From contig JAJDYX010000026.1 of NCBI GenBank assembly GCA_022824945.1, forward strand, positions 43,383 through 107,382: a stretch of DNA of 64,000 nt, written 5' to 3'. The stretch's first letter is position 1, and each line of letters opens with the position of its first letter. Below are positions 1 through 8,375 of this stretch, piece by piece. The notes below the pieces were generated by a model. It saw only the letters and a program-made list of their open reading frames with translations, made no database searches and was not told where the DNA came from. Made by a program: the position numbers and the translations under genes. Source of the DNA: Candidatus Latescibacterota bacterium. Its GTDB lineage: Bacteria; Latescibacterota; UBA2968.

Positions 1-1
1 C

Positions 2-130
2 GAAGATGTGAAAGCCATTGGCCTGGACGTATTGCGCCACCGCGTACTGGTGACATACGAAGCAGAAGCCGAAGAAATTAACTCCGAAGAAATCACACGC
101 CAAATATTCGATCACGTTGAAGTTCCGTGA
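2..130 (+). CDS. MoxR-family AAA+ ATPase, C-terminal end (partial)
   Basis: The window opens inside this gene; only the last 42 codons are present, ending in TGA at 128-130. The reading frame encodes EDVKAIGLDVLRHRVLVTYE followed by an acidic stretch, the usual end of the lid domain of MoxR ATPases, where a conserved DVLRHR element precedes the C-terminus. MoxR ATPases are thought to act as chaperones that insert metal or cofactors or remodel vWA-domain partners. The next gene encodes a DUF58/vWA-like protein, which is the standard MoxR neighbour, and this supports the call. The Walker motifs lie outside the window, so activity cannot be judged. Confidence 0.8.
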   Translation, partial: EDVKAIGLDVLRHRVLVTYEAEAEEINSEEITRQIFDHVEVP

Positions 131-140
131 GAGTTTTCCC

Positions 141-1022
141 ATGATTCCAACTGAAATTTTAAAAAAAGTGAAACACATTGAGTTGCGCACGCGCAATCTG
201 GTAAATACAATATTTGCTGGCGAATACCATTCGGTATTTAAAGGCAGGGGCATGGCGTTTTCGGAAGTGCGAGAATATCAGCCCGGCGATGATGTTCGCA
301 CAATTGACTGGAATGTAACAGCTCGTATGGGCGATCCCTTTGTCAAAGTGTTCGATGAGGAGCGCGAACTCACCGTGATATTGATGGTGGATGCGAGTGC
401 GTCGGGTGACTTTGGAACGGTGGCGCAAATGAAAGGCGAGATAGGTGCTGAGATTTGCGCTTTGCTCGCTTTTTCCGCAATTCAGAATAACGATCGCGTG
501 GGACTGATCATTTTTACCGACGAAGTCGAGTTATTTATTCCCCCAAAAAAGGGCAAAAAGCATGTGCTGCGCGTAATTCGAGAGTTGTTGTATTTTCAGC
601 CCTCAGGACGCAGTACAAATATCGATACTGCATTGGAGTATTTAAATCGCGTGACCTATCGACGCAGTGTCGTGTTTTTGGTATCGGATTTTTTCGCTTC
701 TGACTATGAGAAAGCATTGCGCGTTGCCAATCGGCGTCATGACCTGGTAGCGATAGCACTGGAAGATCCGCGGGAGTACGATTTGCCTGCAATTGGCATT
801 GTGGAATTGGAAGATGCCGAGACGGGCGAAGGCATAATGGTCGATTTTGGCGATTCAGCAGTGCGAGATGCGTTCCAAAAGCTGACGAGAAAAGAGCGCG
901 ATGAGCGCGACTCATTGTTTCGACGTATGGGCTTAGACGCCGTGAATATTTCGACTCGAGGAGCGTATCACGAACCGTTGATGCAATTTTTCAGGATGCG
1001 AGCAAAAAAAATTAAGGGATAA
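141..1022 (+). CDS. DUF58 / vWA-like MoxR partner protein
   Basis: This 293-residue protein has the DUF58 signature GRGMAFSEVREYQPGDDVR at residues 35-53, followed by IDWNVTARM, and a vWA-like strand with a MIDAS-type DASAS motif at 84-88. DUF58 proteins pair with MoxR ATPases; the biochemical role is unsettled, with proposals in stress tolerance and envelope complex assembly. A longer frame exists from a TTG at 117 that overlaps the moxR end, but the ATG at 141 gives the conserved MIP-E-LLKK-type N-terminus and is preferred. No transmembrane helix is visible, so the protein is probably cytoplasmic. It is followed after 10 bases by an ABC ATPase, so one operon is likely. Confidence 0.9.
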   Translation: MIPTEILKKVKHIELRTRNLVNTIFAGEYHSVFKGRGMAFSEVREYQPGDDVRTIDWNVTARMGDPFVKVFDEERELTVILMVDASASGDFGTVAQMKGEIGAEICALLAFSAIQNNDRVGLIIFTDEVELFIPPKKGKKHVLRVIRELLYFQPSGRSTNIDTALEYLNRVTYRRSVVFLVSDFFASDYEKALRVANRRHDLVAIALEDPREYDLPAIGIVELEDAETGEGIMVDFGDSAVRDAFQKLTRKERDERDSLFRRMGLDAVNISTRGAYHEPLMQFFRMRAKKIKG

Positions 1023-1032
1023 GGAGCAGGAC

Positions 1033-1956
1033 GTGATAGAAGTTGATCGCCTGACAAAGCGCTACGGCGCATTTACAGCTGTGGACGACATTTCGTTTCA
1101 AGTGGGTAAGGGCGAAATTGTCGGTTTTTTGGGGCCAAACGGCGCGGGCAAAACCACGGCCATGCGCGTGCTTACCTGTTTTTTGCCTGCCACAGAAGGC
1201 ACGGCACGCATTGCCGGCTACGACATTTTTGACAATCCATTGGAAGTCAAAAAACGCATTGGGTATTTGCCCGAATTGCCGCCCTTGTATCGCGATATGC
1301 GCGTGCGTACATATCTGGAGTTTATCGCTAAAATCAAGGGCGTTGCGCCAAAAGAATCCAGACGGCGAATTGATGAAGTCGTTATCCAATGCGGGCTTGT
1401 GGATCGCACCGAGCAACTCATCGATCATTTGTCCAAAGGGTACCGGCAGCGGGTAGGGCTTGCACAGGCGATATTGCACGACCCTGAAGTAATCATCATG
1501 GACGAGCCGACTTCGGGTCTCGATCCCAATCAGATCATCGAGGTGCGACAATTGATCCGCGAACTTGCCCAGGAGCGCACGGTAATTTTGAGCACGCATA
1601 TTTTGCCCGAAGTTGAAATGACCTGCAATCGCGTGATCATTATTCACGAAGGCAAAATTGTCGCTGTTGATACCCCTGAAAATCTCACGGCTCATATGCG
1701 CGACACAACGCGACTTTTTGTTCGGATATCCGGCGATGTGGATATCGCGGCCAAAGCCATAGCCACTATTGACGGAGTTAGCGACGTGACGCGAGCAAAC
1801 AATGGGCTGCATGTTCATTGGTCGGCTGAAGCGGATTTGAGTGCCGCAGTATCGGCTCGCATTGTCGAATTGGGCATGGGACTGGTGGAAATGAAGCGTG
1901 AAGCCATGTCTTTGGAAGAAATTTTTCACGCGCTGACCATGCAGGAGGAGGTGTGA
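1033..1956 (+). CDS. ABC transporter ATP-binding protein, GldA-like
   Basis: A 307-residue ABC ATPase with Walker A GPNGAGKT at residues 34-41, signature LSKGYRQ at 133-139 and Walker B VIIMDEPTSGLD at 153-164. The C-terminal 90 residues form the extra domain seen in ABC-2 exporters of the GldA/NatA/CcmA type. It starts at a GTG (1033) with AAGGAG at 1021-1026 in front, and its stop overlaps the next gene's ATG. In Bacteroidetes GldA acts with the permeases GldF and GldG in gliding motility; in other bacteria the same architecture exports unknown substrates. A motility role here is not supported, because no other gld gene is visible in the window. Confidence 0.9.
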   Translation: MIEVDRLTKRYGAFTAVDDISFQVGKGEIVGFLGPNGAGKTTAMRVLTCFLPATEGTARIAGYDIFDNPLEVKKRIGYLPELPPLYRDMRVRTYLEFIAKIKGVAPKESRRRIDEVVIQCGLVDRTEQLIDHLSKGYRQRVGLAQAILHDPEVIIMDEPTSGLDPNQIIEVRQLIRELAQERTVILSTHILPEVEMTCNRVIIIHEGKIVAVDTPENLTAHMRDTTRLFVRISGDVDIAAKAIATIDGVSDVTRANNGLHVHWSAEADLSAAVSARIVELGMGLVEMKREAMSLEEIFHALTMQEEV

Positions 1957-2729
1957 TGGGCAATATAATGGCGATTTTTGGCAAAGAAATGCGGTCGTAT
2001 TTTTGCTCGCCAATCGCTTATGTGATGGCCGGCGTGTTTTTGCTATTTAGCGGCTTTGTTTTTCGCAACCAGTTGCTCGAATTTCACGATATGACCGTAT
2101 ATCTGAAATTGGCAGAACGCGAGGAAAAAATGCTCCTAAACGTCAATACAGAAGTCGTCACGCCGTTCTTTGAATTTCAGACTTTTATCTGGATGATTGT
2201 GATTCCAATGCTCACGATGCGTCTCTACGCTGAGGAAAAACGCGGGGGCACGTATGAGTTATTGATGACCTCGCCGATAACTTCGGCACAAATTTTGATA
2301 GGCAAATTTCTCGCTTGTTATGTATTGTATTTGCTAATCGAAGTAATGGCCTTCGGATATATTGGCGTGTTGTCTATGCACGCGCAATTGGACTGGGGGC
2401 CCATTTTTTCCGGTGCGCTGGCTGTGGTACTGATTGGTGCCACATTTATCAGCGTGGGCATTTTGGCGTCGTCTTTGACTGAGAATCAGATTATCGCGGC
2501 TGTGTTGTCTTTTTTCTTTTTAATTCTATTGTGGATTATCGACTGGGCTGCGCGTTTTGCCAGTGACATATTTTTTGTTATTTTAAAATTTCTCTCCCTC
2601 ATAGAACACACCAGAGACATGATTCACGGCGTTGTCGATACACACGACGTGGTATTTTTTATAAGTGCTGCGGCTTTTTTCCTCTTTTTAACACATACGG
2701 TGCTCGAATCGCGTAGATGGCGAGCGTAG
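1956..2729 (+). CDS. ABC-2 type permease, GldF-like
   Basis: This 257-residue membrane protein has about six hydrophobic segments, starting with one at roughly residues 20-37, and the ABC-2 permease hallmark RLYAEEKRGGTYELLMTSP. It is the membrane partner of the ATPase encoded just upstream. The ATG at 1956 overlaps the upstream TGA (ATGA) and sits 7 bases after AGGAGG at 1943-1948; a GTG at 1953 is a possible but worse-placed start. In many relatives this gene is followed by a GldG-like and a DUF4340 gene. Neither is present here, so the exporter looks like a minimal two-gene version. Confidence 0.88.
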   Translation: MGNIMAIFGKEMRSYFCSPIAYVMAGVFLLFSGFVFRNQLLEFHDMTVYLKLAEREEKMLLNVNTEVVTPFFEFQTFIWMIVIPMLTMRLYAEEKRGGTYELLMTSPITSAQILIGKFLACYVLYLLIEVMAFGYIGVLSMHAQLDWGPIFSGALAVVLIGATFISVGILASSLTENQIIAAVLSFFFLILLWIIDWAARFASDIFFVILKFLSLIEHTRDMIHGVVDTHDVVFFISAAAFFLFLTHTVLESRRWRA

Positions 2730-2742
2730 GAAGGACGCTATT

Positions 2743-3735
2743 ATGAAAATCGGTATTATGGGCATGCACTACGGACATATAAGCGGTATGTTTCACTCGG
2801 CAGTCACCGCGCCAAATGGCGAAATCGTCGGCATTGTAGAACCCGATGACGCGCTTTGCGAAAAATATACTGCAGACCACAACATCACCCGCTTTGCCAC
2901 ACTCGACCTGATGCTCGAAAAAGCAAAACCCGATCTGGTAATTGAGGGACTCGAACATCACGAAAAAACGCATGTCATTGAAACATGTGCCGCATCTGGT
3001 GTCCACATGCTACTCGACAAACCGCTCTGCCGAACGGCAGAAGAATTACAACGCATCAAAATAGCTATTGCAAACAACAAGATCAAACTCTCCACCTTTT
3101 TCACCTCTCGCAGTTATGGGGCCTTTATCGCATTGAGACAGGCGATTCAAAACGGCGATTTGGGCGACCTCGTAAGCCTCATCACCACACATCCGCACAA
3201 ACTCGGCGCAAATCCCCCCGCACTCTACTTCAATGCAGACAAATATGTAGGCACATTCCACGATTTGGCAGGTCACGGCGTGGATCAGGTTCGCTGGCTC
3301 ACTGGCGCAGAATACACGGGGGTTCACGCGCTCGGCACACTCAAAAAACACATCGACACGGGTCTCACATTCGATCACATCCAGGCTTCGTTTCAACTCG
3401 ACAATGGCGCACTTGCCACCGCCACTGCCGATTGGCTCACCCCAAACGATGCGCGATCTTTTGGCGACACGCGATTCATTATTATGGGCACCGAAGGCTC
3501 GGCACACTTGCGCGCCTACGCCGACGACCACGTACTCATTGTCTCCAACAAATCGGGCACTTACGAACCCAAACTCCCTCCCTCAAATCACGCATTTGTT
3601 GAAAATATGATCACGGCACTCTCGCACGGCGAAGAAAACTTCATCTCAACAGACGATACCCTCGCCGTTGCCAATGCCTGTATTACAGCCGAAGAATCGG
3701 CAAAGCAAGGTGGAAAATTTCTGCCGATCAGGTAG
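2743..3735 (+). CDS. Gfo/Idh/MocA family oxidoreductase
   Basis: A 330-residue NAD(P)-dependent oxidoreductase of the Gfo/Idh/MocA superfamily. The N-terminal Rossmann region has the glycine-rich GIMGMHYGHISG, and the conserved lysine motif appears as LDKPLCRT (usually EKP). The C-terminal alpha/beta domain contains the FHDLAGHGVDQVRWLTG segment with the histidine and aspartate expected near the active site. Members oxidise or reduce sugars, inositols or their derivatives; the substrate cannot be read from the sequence. It begins 13 bases after the ABC permease with AGGAAGGA in front of ATG 2743, so it may ride on that operon without sharing a function. It is one of three divergent paralogues in this window. 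Confidence 0.87.
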   Translation: MKIGIMGMHYGHISGMFHSAVTAPNGEIVGIVEPDDALCEKYTADHNITRFATLDLMLEKAKPDLVIEGLEHHEKTHVIETCAASGVHMLLDKPLCRTAEELQRIKIAIANNKIKLSTFFTSRSYGAFIALRQAIQNGDLGDLVSLITTHPHKLGANPPALYFNADKYVGTFHDLAGHGVDQVRWLTGAEYTGVHALGTLKKHIDTGLTFDHIQASFQLDNGALATATADWLTPNDARSFGDTRFIIMGTEGSAHLRAYADDHVLIVSNKSGTYEPKLPPSNHAFVENMITALSHGEENFISTDDTLAVANACITAEESAKQGGKFLPIR

Positions 3736-3745
3736 CGATGCACAC

Positions 3746-3778
3746 AAAAAACAGTAGCAGGATATTACCTGCTACTGT
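3746..3778 (-). terminator. Intrinsic terminator of the Rieske gene
   Basis: A perfect 11-bp stem, ACAGTAGCAGG (3751-3761) and CCTGCTACTGT (3768-3778), encloses a 6-base loop. Read on the minus strand it is followed by a run of six T (complement of 3745-3750), the layout of a rho-independent terminator for the minus-strand gene ending at 3813. It may also limit read-through from the plus-strand gene ending at 3735, although the plus side has no T run. Confidence 0.8.
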
Positions 3779-3812
3779 CTGTTCAGCCCTCTGCCTTCAC
3801 CGGACCCCTGTC

Positions 3813-5660
3813 CTAATTATCATCATCCCGCTCGCTTAGCAGTTCCCCGCGCTGCAGCCGCTCCGCGTTCTCCGTGGACCACAGAATCCCCTTCATCACC
3901 TTCTGAGCGGTAATATACCGGGTCGCCGCCAGCAGGTGCATACGCTTTTCCTTCGGATCTTCCGACAGGTCGTAGTGCCGGAACGCCACCTCCAGCACCT
4001 GGAACATGTGCAACTCCGCATCCTCGCGCAGCATAATATGGGCCAAAGTATGCCTGAGCTTCGCGATATCGTATCCTTCCTCCAGGTACTGACTTACCAG
4101 CACCTCAGCCTCGAAGACCTTCTGGAAATCCGCAAACTCCTGTAACCGGTCCAACATCTCGTCCTCAGACGCGAACGTCTCGTCCAGCCGCTGTCCTTCC
4201 CTGGGCAGGCGGGCCGCTGGCATGTTGAGCCAGCGCAAATAGGTCATAAACACAGCACCGTGGAAAATACCGCGCAAAAGCTCTTTGCTCGGCGCCAGGT
4301 GGAAAGCGCGATAGAGGGCATGGGCGTAAGAGTAAATATTCGCCACATCGTGCCAGTCTCCCTCGTTCTTGAGGTGGAACCGCGCCGTGCGGATGGCCCC
4401 GGCATAGGTCATCGCCCGGCAGATATCCGTGGGCTTCACACCCTCGCGCAGTTTGTCTTCGATCTCGGCGACGATCGGCTCGAACTCCTCCCCCAGCAGT
4501 GTCTGCGTAAAAGCAGAAATATCCAGCGGTGCCTCATTCTCCTGGTTCGCTTCCCAAATCTCGTCCAGACGGGTGAAAATATCTTCCAGGACCGGCACGC
4601 TGTCCTCCCACCGGGCGGTCTCCTCGTGTCGTTCCCTGCCCACTAAATCTACCACAATCGGTCGCAAAATCTCGTTTGCCCCTTCCCAATCTACATAATC
4701 TAAGGCCTCGAACATCTTATTCGCGAAATCGAGCGCGTGACCGTCCCCGGTAAAATAGAAATCCGTCGCCGTGGTAAAAACGATATCCGCAATCTCTTCT
4801 GGTGAATATCCACGGTCGTACATGGTCATTAGAATACGCTGTGCAGCGCTGCTGCTGCGCTGATCTACCAGCCGCCGGAACCAGCGTTTGAGGGTCACCA
4901 GGTCCGGTTCGTCCGATGTTTTGGGCAAAGGGAAACCCTGGCGCCGCGAACCTCCTGATGTGCGTCTGGAAATCTGCGTCAGCCCGTGGACCAGAAAAAG
5001 ATTGTGGTCCTTCTCATCTACATCTTCCCACATATTTGCAGCCAGCGTCAAAATGGCCACCCCCGATGACCAACCCTCATTCGATTTATATGCTCCGTAA
5101 AAAAGTCCCTGCTGGATCATCTCCTGCGGCGTGGCGCCCGCAGCCCTTAGCGCGGTAATCGCCTTGGCAATCAGGAGCGAGCTCCGATCTTTCAGACCCT
5201 GCTCAAGAATATACTTCCCCCGGTCAATCCGCCGGCGTCTGGCCGCTTCTTTTTCGCCCGGCGCAAGCCCCACGTACAGACACCCGTCGTCCCGCACCTC
5301 CACGGGAAAGCTCTTCAGATCGTTTCCAGCTCCGGAGGTTATGAAACAGCCGCCCGTCTTAAGGTCGAACTCCCAGTGGTGCCAGTGACAGATCAGGACC
5401 CCGTCCCGAACACTGCCCTCGGACATCGGATATCCCATGTGCGGACAGCGGTTATCTACTGCATTGAACCTCCCCTCGTAGCGGAAAACGGCGATGTGAG
5501 TGCCCTCCACTGTAAACGGCTTCCCCTCGCCTTCTTCAAAATCATCAGCAGAGCACAATTTGTAATACACCAGATTGCCCGGATCCACCTCCGGAGAAAC
5601 ATCTAAGGTCATATCCCCGTCCTTGAGTCGGTCCTGGAAACTTTGAGTAGCGATAGCCAT
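3813..5660 (-). CDS. Rieske [2Fe-2S] protein with large C-terminal domain of unknown function
   Basis: This 615-residue protein has an N-terminal Rieske domain (about residues 28-132) with both cluster motifs intact: C72-x-H74 in RCPHMGYP and C91-x-x-H94 in CHWHHWEF. The cluster should accept or donate electrons. The remaining roughly 470 residues look largely alpha-helical and soluble; I do not recognise a mononuclear-iron oxygenase domain or any other named family there. The ATG at 5660 lies 7 bases after GGAGG (5668-5672) and is preferred over an ATG at 5666 that sits 1 base after it. The gene stands alone between two plus-strand genes. A Rieske-type oxygenase is possible, but the C-terminal part does not show the usual D-x2-H-x4-H iron site. 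Confidence 0.8.
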   Translation of the reverse strand: MAIATQSFQDRLKDGDMTLDVSPEVDPGNLVYYKLCSADDFEEGEGKPFTVEGTHIAVFRYEGRFNAVDNRCPHMGYPMSEGSVRDGVLICHWHHWEFDLKTGGCFITSGAGNDLKSFPVEVRDDGCLYVGLAPGEKEAARRRRIDRGKYILEQGLKDRSSLLIAKAITALRAAGATPQEMIQQGLFYGAYKSNEGWSSGVAILTLAANMWEDVDEKDHNLFLVHGLTQISRRTSGGSRRQGFPLPKTSDEPDLVTLKRWFRRLVDQRSSSAAQRILMTMYDRGYSPEEIADIVFTTATDFYFTGDGHALDFANKMFEALDYVDWEGANEILRPIVVDLVGRERHEETARWEDSVPVLEDIFTRLDEIWEANQENEAPLDISAFTQTLLGEEFEPIVAEIEDKLREGVKPTDICRAMTYAGAIRTARFHLKNEGDWHDVANIYSYAHALYRAFHLAPSKELLRGIFHGAVFMTYLRWLNMPAARLPREGQRLDETFASEDEMLDRLQEFADFQKVFEAEVLVSQYLEEGYDIAKLRHTLAHIMLREDAELHMFQVLEVAFRHYDLSEDPKEKRMHLLAATRYITAQKVMKGILWSTENAERLQRGELLSERDDDN

Positions 5661-5813
5661 AACCATACCTCCGCAAAATAGTGGCCTAAATTTACGATTC
5701 AATAGAAAATATACTGCAATTACAGTACGTGGTCAATTGCGTCCAAGTGCGGACATCTCCCGCCTTTCATCCCCTCAACCTGAAATCCCCATCCGTCGTT
5801 CACCCAAAAACAA

Positions 5814-5842
5814 TTGACAGGTGCTCTCCATCACCTTATTAT
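5814..5842 (+). promoter_or_regulatory. Predicted sigma70-type promoter of the ATP-grasp operon
   Basis: TTGACA at 5814-5819 and TATTAT at 5837-5842 are separated by 17 bases, a near-consensus housekeeping promoter. It lies 48 bases before the ATG of the first ATP-grasp gene, in the 230-base gap that also serves the divergent Rieske gene. Confidence 0.65.
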
Positions 5843-5890
5843 TTTTTGTCCCCACGTCACATAAGCCATTCTTTTTTGCATGGTGAACAC

Positions 5891-7372
5891 ATGGACTTCT
5901 CATCTTATGAACTCGGTGGATTTTACGACGAACTCTTTGAAGCTCCGAACAGCCCCCATCCCGGCGCGCGAGTGCTCCTCGAAAAACTCGGCGAACTCTC
6001 CGAAGACGAACTCCAAAAACGCCATCAAGCCGCCGAACTGGCCTTGATGAACATGGGCATCACGTTCAACGTGTATGGCAGCGAAGCCGGCGTTGAAAAA
6101 ATTTTTCCCTTCGACATCATTCCGCGTATCATTTCTCATACCGATTGGACGTACATCGAAAAGGGCCTCGCGCAGCGCATCCAGGCTCTCAACCTGTTTC
6201 TCTGCGACATCTACGCCGATCAAAAAATCCTCAAAGACGGCATCATCCCCCGCTACGTCATCGACACAGCTAAAGAATTCCTAAAGCCCTGTATTGGCCT
6301 TTCCCCACCCCGAGGTCTGTGGTGTCACATTTCCGGCATTGACCTCGTGCGCGATAAAGACGGCCAGTTTTACATCCTCGAAGACAACATGCGTTGTCCT
6401 TCGGGTGTGTCTTATGTGCTTGAAAACCGCGAGGTTCTCAAACGCATATTTCCAGAAGTATTTGAAGCTTCTCATGTGCGACACGTCGATGACTATCCCG
6501 CTCAATTGCTCAACACATTGCGCTCTCTATCTCCTTCCCATATCACATCGCCAACGGTCGTTTTACTCACACCCGGCATCTACAACTCGGCCTATTTTGA
6601 ACATGCTTTCCTCGCCCAACAAATGGGTATCGAATTGGTCGAAGGGCGGGATCTCGTCATTACTGATGGTTTTGTGGCAATGCGAACGACCCATGGATTC
6701 CAGCGCATCGACGTTATTTATCGGCGCATTGATGCCGAATTTCTCGACCCAAAAGTCTTTCGCCCCGATTCTATGCTGGGCGTCCCTGGCCTCATGGAGG
6801 TCTATAAAAACGGTCAGGTTGCCATTGCGAATGCGCCCGGCACAGGTGTTGCCGACGACAAGGTCGTGTATGCTTATGTGCCACAAATCATCAAATATTA
6901 TCTCGACGAAGACATCCTGCTCCCCAATGTGCCCACCTATGTTTGTTGGGACGACAAGCAACGCCAACATGTGCTTGAAAACCTGGACACCCTTGTGGTC
7001 AAAGCCGCCAATGAGTCGGGCGGATACGGCATGCTCATTGGCGTGAATTCCACACGAGCCGAACGCGAAGACTTTGCCAACCGCATCACCCAAAACCCAC
7101 GCAATTATATTGCACAGCCCACCATTGCACTCTCGCGAAGCCCTATTCTGGTAGAAGATCACTTTGAAGGTAGGCACGTCGATTTGCGGCCCTATGTCCT
7201 CTACAATGGCGAAGATATTTATGTCTTGCCCGGCGGACTGACGCGCGTGGCCCTTAAAAAAGGATCTCTGGTGGTCAATTCTTCACAAGGCGGGGGCAGC
7301 AAAGACACCTGGGTATTATACGACAGTGACGATCCATTTGTCCCGTCCAGGTACCTTTCACAAACGCACTAA
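5891..7372 (+). CDS. Circularly permuted ATP-grasp protein (COG2308 type), apparently active copy
   Basis: A 493-residue protein of the circularly permuted type 2 ATP-grasp family, predicted to activate a carboxylate with ATP and join it to an amine or peptide. Features expected of an active enzyme are present: [20 protein letters not shown] near the middle, [16 protein letters not shown] with Lys371 and a Gly-rich loop at 375-380, HVDLRPYVL, and the C-terminal GGLTRVA and [11 protein letters not shown] reading frame extends upstream, but the ATG at 5891 matches the family N-terminus and follows the promoter. It opens a four-gene cluster with an alpha-E gene, a second ATP-grasp gene and a transglutaminase gene, a combination known in bacteria and proposed to make or modify a peptide of unknown identity. 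Confidence 0.9.
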   Translation: MDFSSYELGGFYDELFEAPNSPHPGARVLLEKLGELSEDELQKRHQAAELALMNMGITFNVYGSEAGVEKIFPFDIIPRIISHTDWTYIEKGLAQRIQALNLFLCDIYADQKILKDGIIPRYVIDTAKEFLKPCIGLSPPRGLWCHISGIDLVRDKDGQFYILEDNMRCPSGVSYVLENREVLKRIFPEVFEASHVRHVDDYPAQLLNTLRSLSPSHITSPTVVLLTPGIYNSAYFEHAFLAQQMGIELVEGRDLVITDGFVAMRTTHGFQRIDVIYRRIDAEFLDPKVFRPDSMLGVPGLMEVYKNGQVAIANAPGTGVADDKVVYAYVPQIIKYYLDEDILLPNVPTYVCWDDKQRQHVLENLDTLVVKAANESGGYGMLIGVNSTRAEREDFANRITQNPRNYIAQPTIALSRSPILVEDHFEGRHVDLRPYVLYNGEDIYVLPGGLTRVALKKGSLVVNSSQGGGSKDTWVLYDSDDPFVPSRYLSQTH

Positions 7373-7387
7373 CGCACGAGCCATCTT

Positions 7388-8353
7388 ATGTTAAGCCGCG
7401 CTGCAGAATCCATTTACTGGATGAGTCGTTATCTTGAACGCGCCGAAAATGTCGCCCGCTTTATCGATGTCAATTGCCACTTGATGCTCGACTTGCCCGT
7501 TGAAGCCAAAGGACAGTGGGAACCACTTGTGCTCACCACAGGTGATCAGGACCTGTTCTACGAAAACTATGCAACGGACAACCAGGCCAGCGTCATCGAC
7601 TTCCTGACATTTAGTCCCGCAAATCCCAACTCGATTCTCTCCTGCTTGCAAAACGCCCGTGAAAATGCGCGTTCTATCCGAGAAATTATTTCACCGGAAA
7701 TGTGGGAACAGATTAACAAATTCTACTTACAGGTGCAAAACATCGACAAACCCCATGCACAGGATGCCCCCCATACCTACTTTACAGATATCATCATGGC
7801 CAGTCACCTGTTCGCGGGCATTCAGCGCAACACCATGTCTCACAATGAAGCATGGCAATTTGCTCAATTGGGTCAAGCCTTGGAACGCGCCGATAAAACC
7901 TCGCGCATCCTCGATGTCAAATACTTTTTTTTATTGCCCGAAGTTGATGATGTGGGCACGCCCTATGACAATATTCAGTGGTCGGCATTGCTCAAATCTG
8001 CCAGTGCCCTCGAAATGTATCGCAAGCAATTTGGACCTATCGAACCCCATAATGTGATCGATTTCTTGCTCTTAAACCGCGAATTTCCCCGCGCCATTCG
8101 ATACTGTCTCTTCAGTGCCAATCAATCGTTGCACACCATATCGGGCACACCCGAAGGCTCTTTCCAAAACACATCCGAACAAGTGCTGGGTCGCCTGCTC
8201 GCCGAACTGGATTACACCAGTATTGATGAAATCATCACGCGGGGTCTGCACGAATACCTCGACGCATTTCAAACTCGGCTCAACCAGCTTGACAACGCAA
8301 TTTTCGAGACCTTCTTTACAACTTCGCCTTACTCCACGACCGCCAACGAATAG
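7388..8353 (+). CDS. Alpha-E domain protein (DUF403)
   Basis: A 321-residue, all-alpha protein that opens with MLSRAAESIYWMSRYLERAE, the hallmark of the alpha-E family, and contains the internal repeat of this pattern (AQLGQALERADKTSRILD). Its conserved E-x-R/E-R-A acids and arginines line the proposed active surface. Alpha-E proteins always travel with COG2308-type ATP-grasp enzymes and transglutaminase-like proteins; no reaction has been firmly assigned. It begins 15 bases after the first ATP-grasp gene and is followed by the second. In many bacteria this domain is fused to the C-terminus of an ATP-grasp; here it is a separate gene lying between the two. Confidence 0.9.
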   Translation: MLSRAAESIYWMSRYLERAENVARFIDVNCHLMLDLPVEAKGQWEPLVLTTGDQDLFYENYATDNQASVIDFLTFSPANPNSILSCLQNARENARSIREIISPEMWEQINKFYLQVQNIDKPHAQDAPHTYFTDIIMASHLFAGIQRNTMSHNEAWQFAQLGQALERADKTSRILDVKYFFLLPEVDDVGTPYDNIQWSALLKSASALEMYRKQFGPIEPHNVIDFLLLNREFPRAIRYCLFSANQSLHTISGTPEGSFQNTSEQVLGRLLAELDYTSIDEIITRGLHEYLDAFQTRLNQLDNAIFETFFTTSPYSTTANE

Positions 8354-8375
8354 ATGAATCTACGGAACGTGTATT

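Noticed and set aside
1012..2013. A minus-strand open frame of 333 codons opposite the ABC ATPase
   Set aside because: It is fully antisense to a gene with intact Walker motifs, rich in His, Cys and Arg, and matches no family. It is a codon-bias shadow.
1033..2729. A gliding-motility (Gld) system
   Set aside because: The ATPase and permease resemble GldA/GldF, but no GldG or other gld/spr gene is present, and this ABC type is widespread in non-gliding bacteria.
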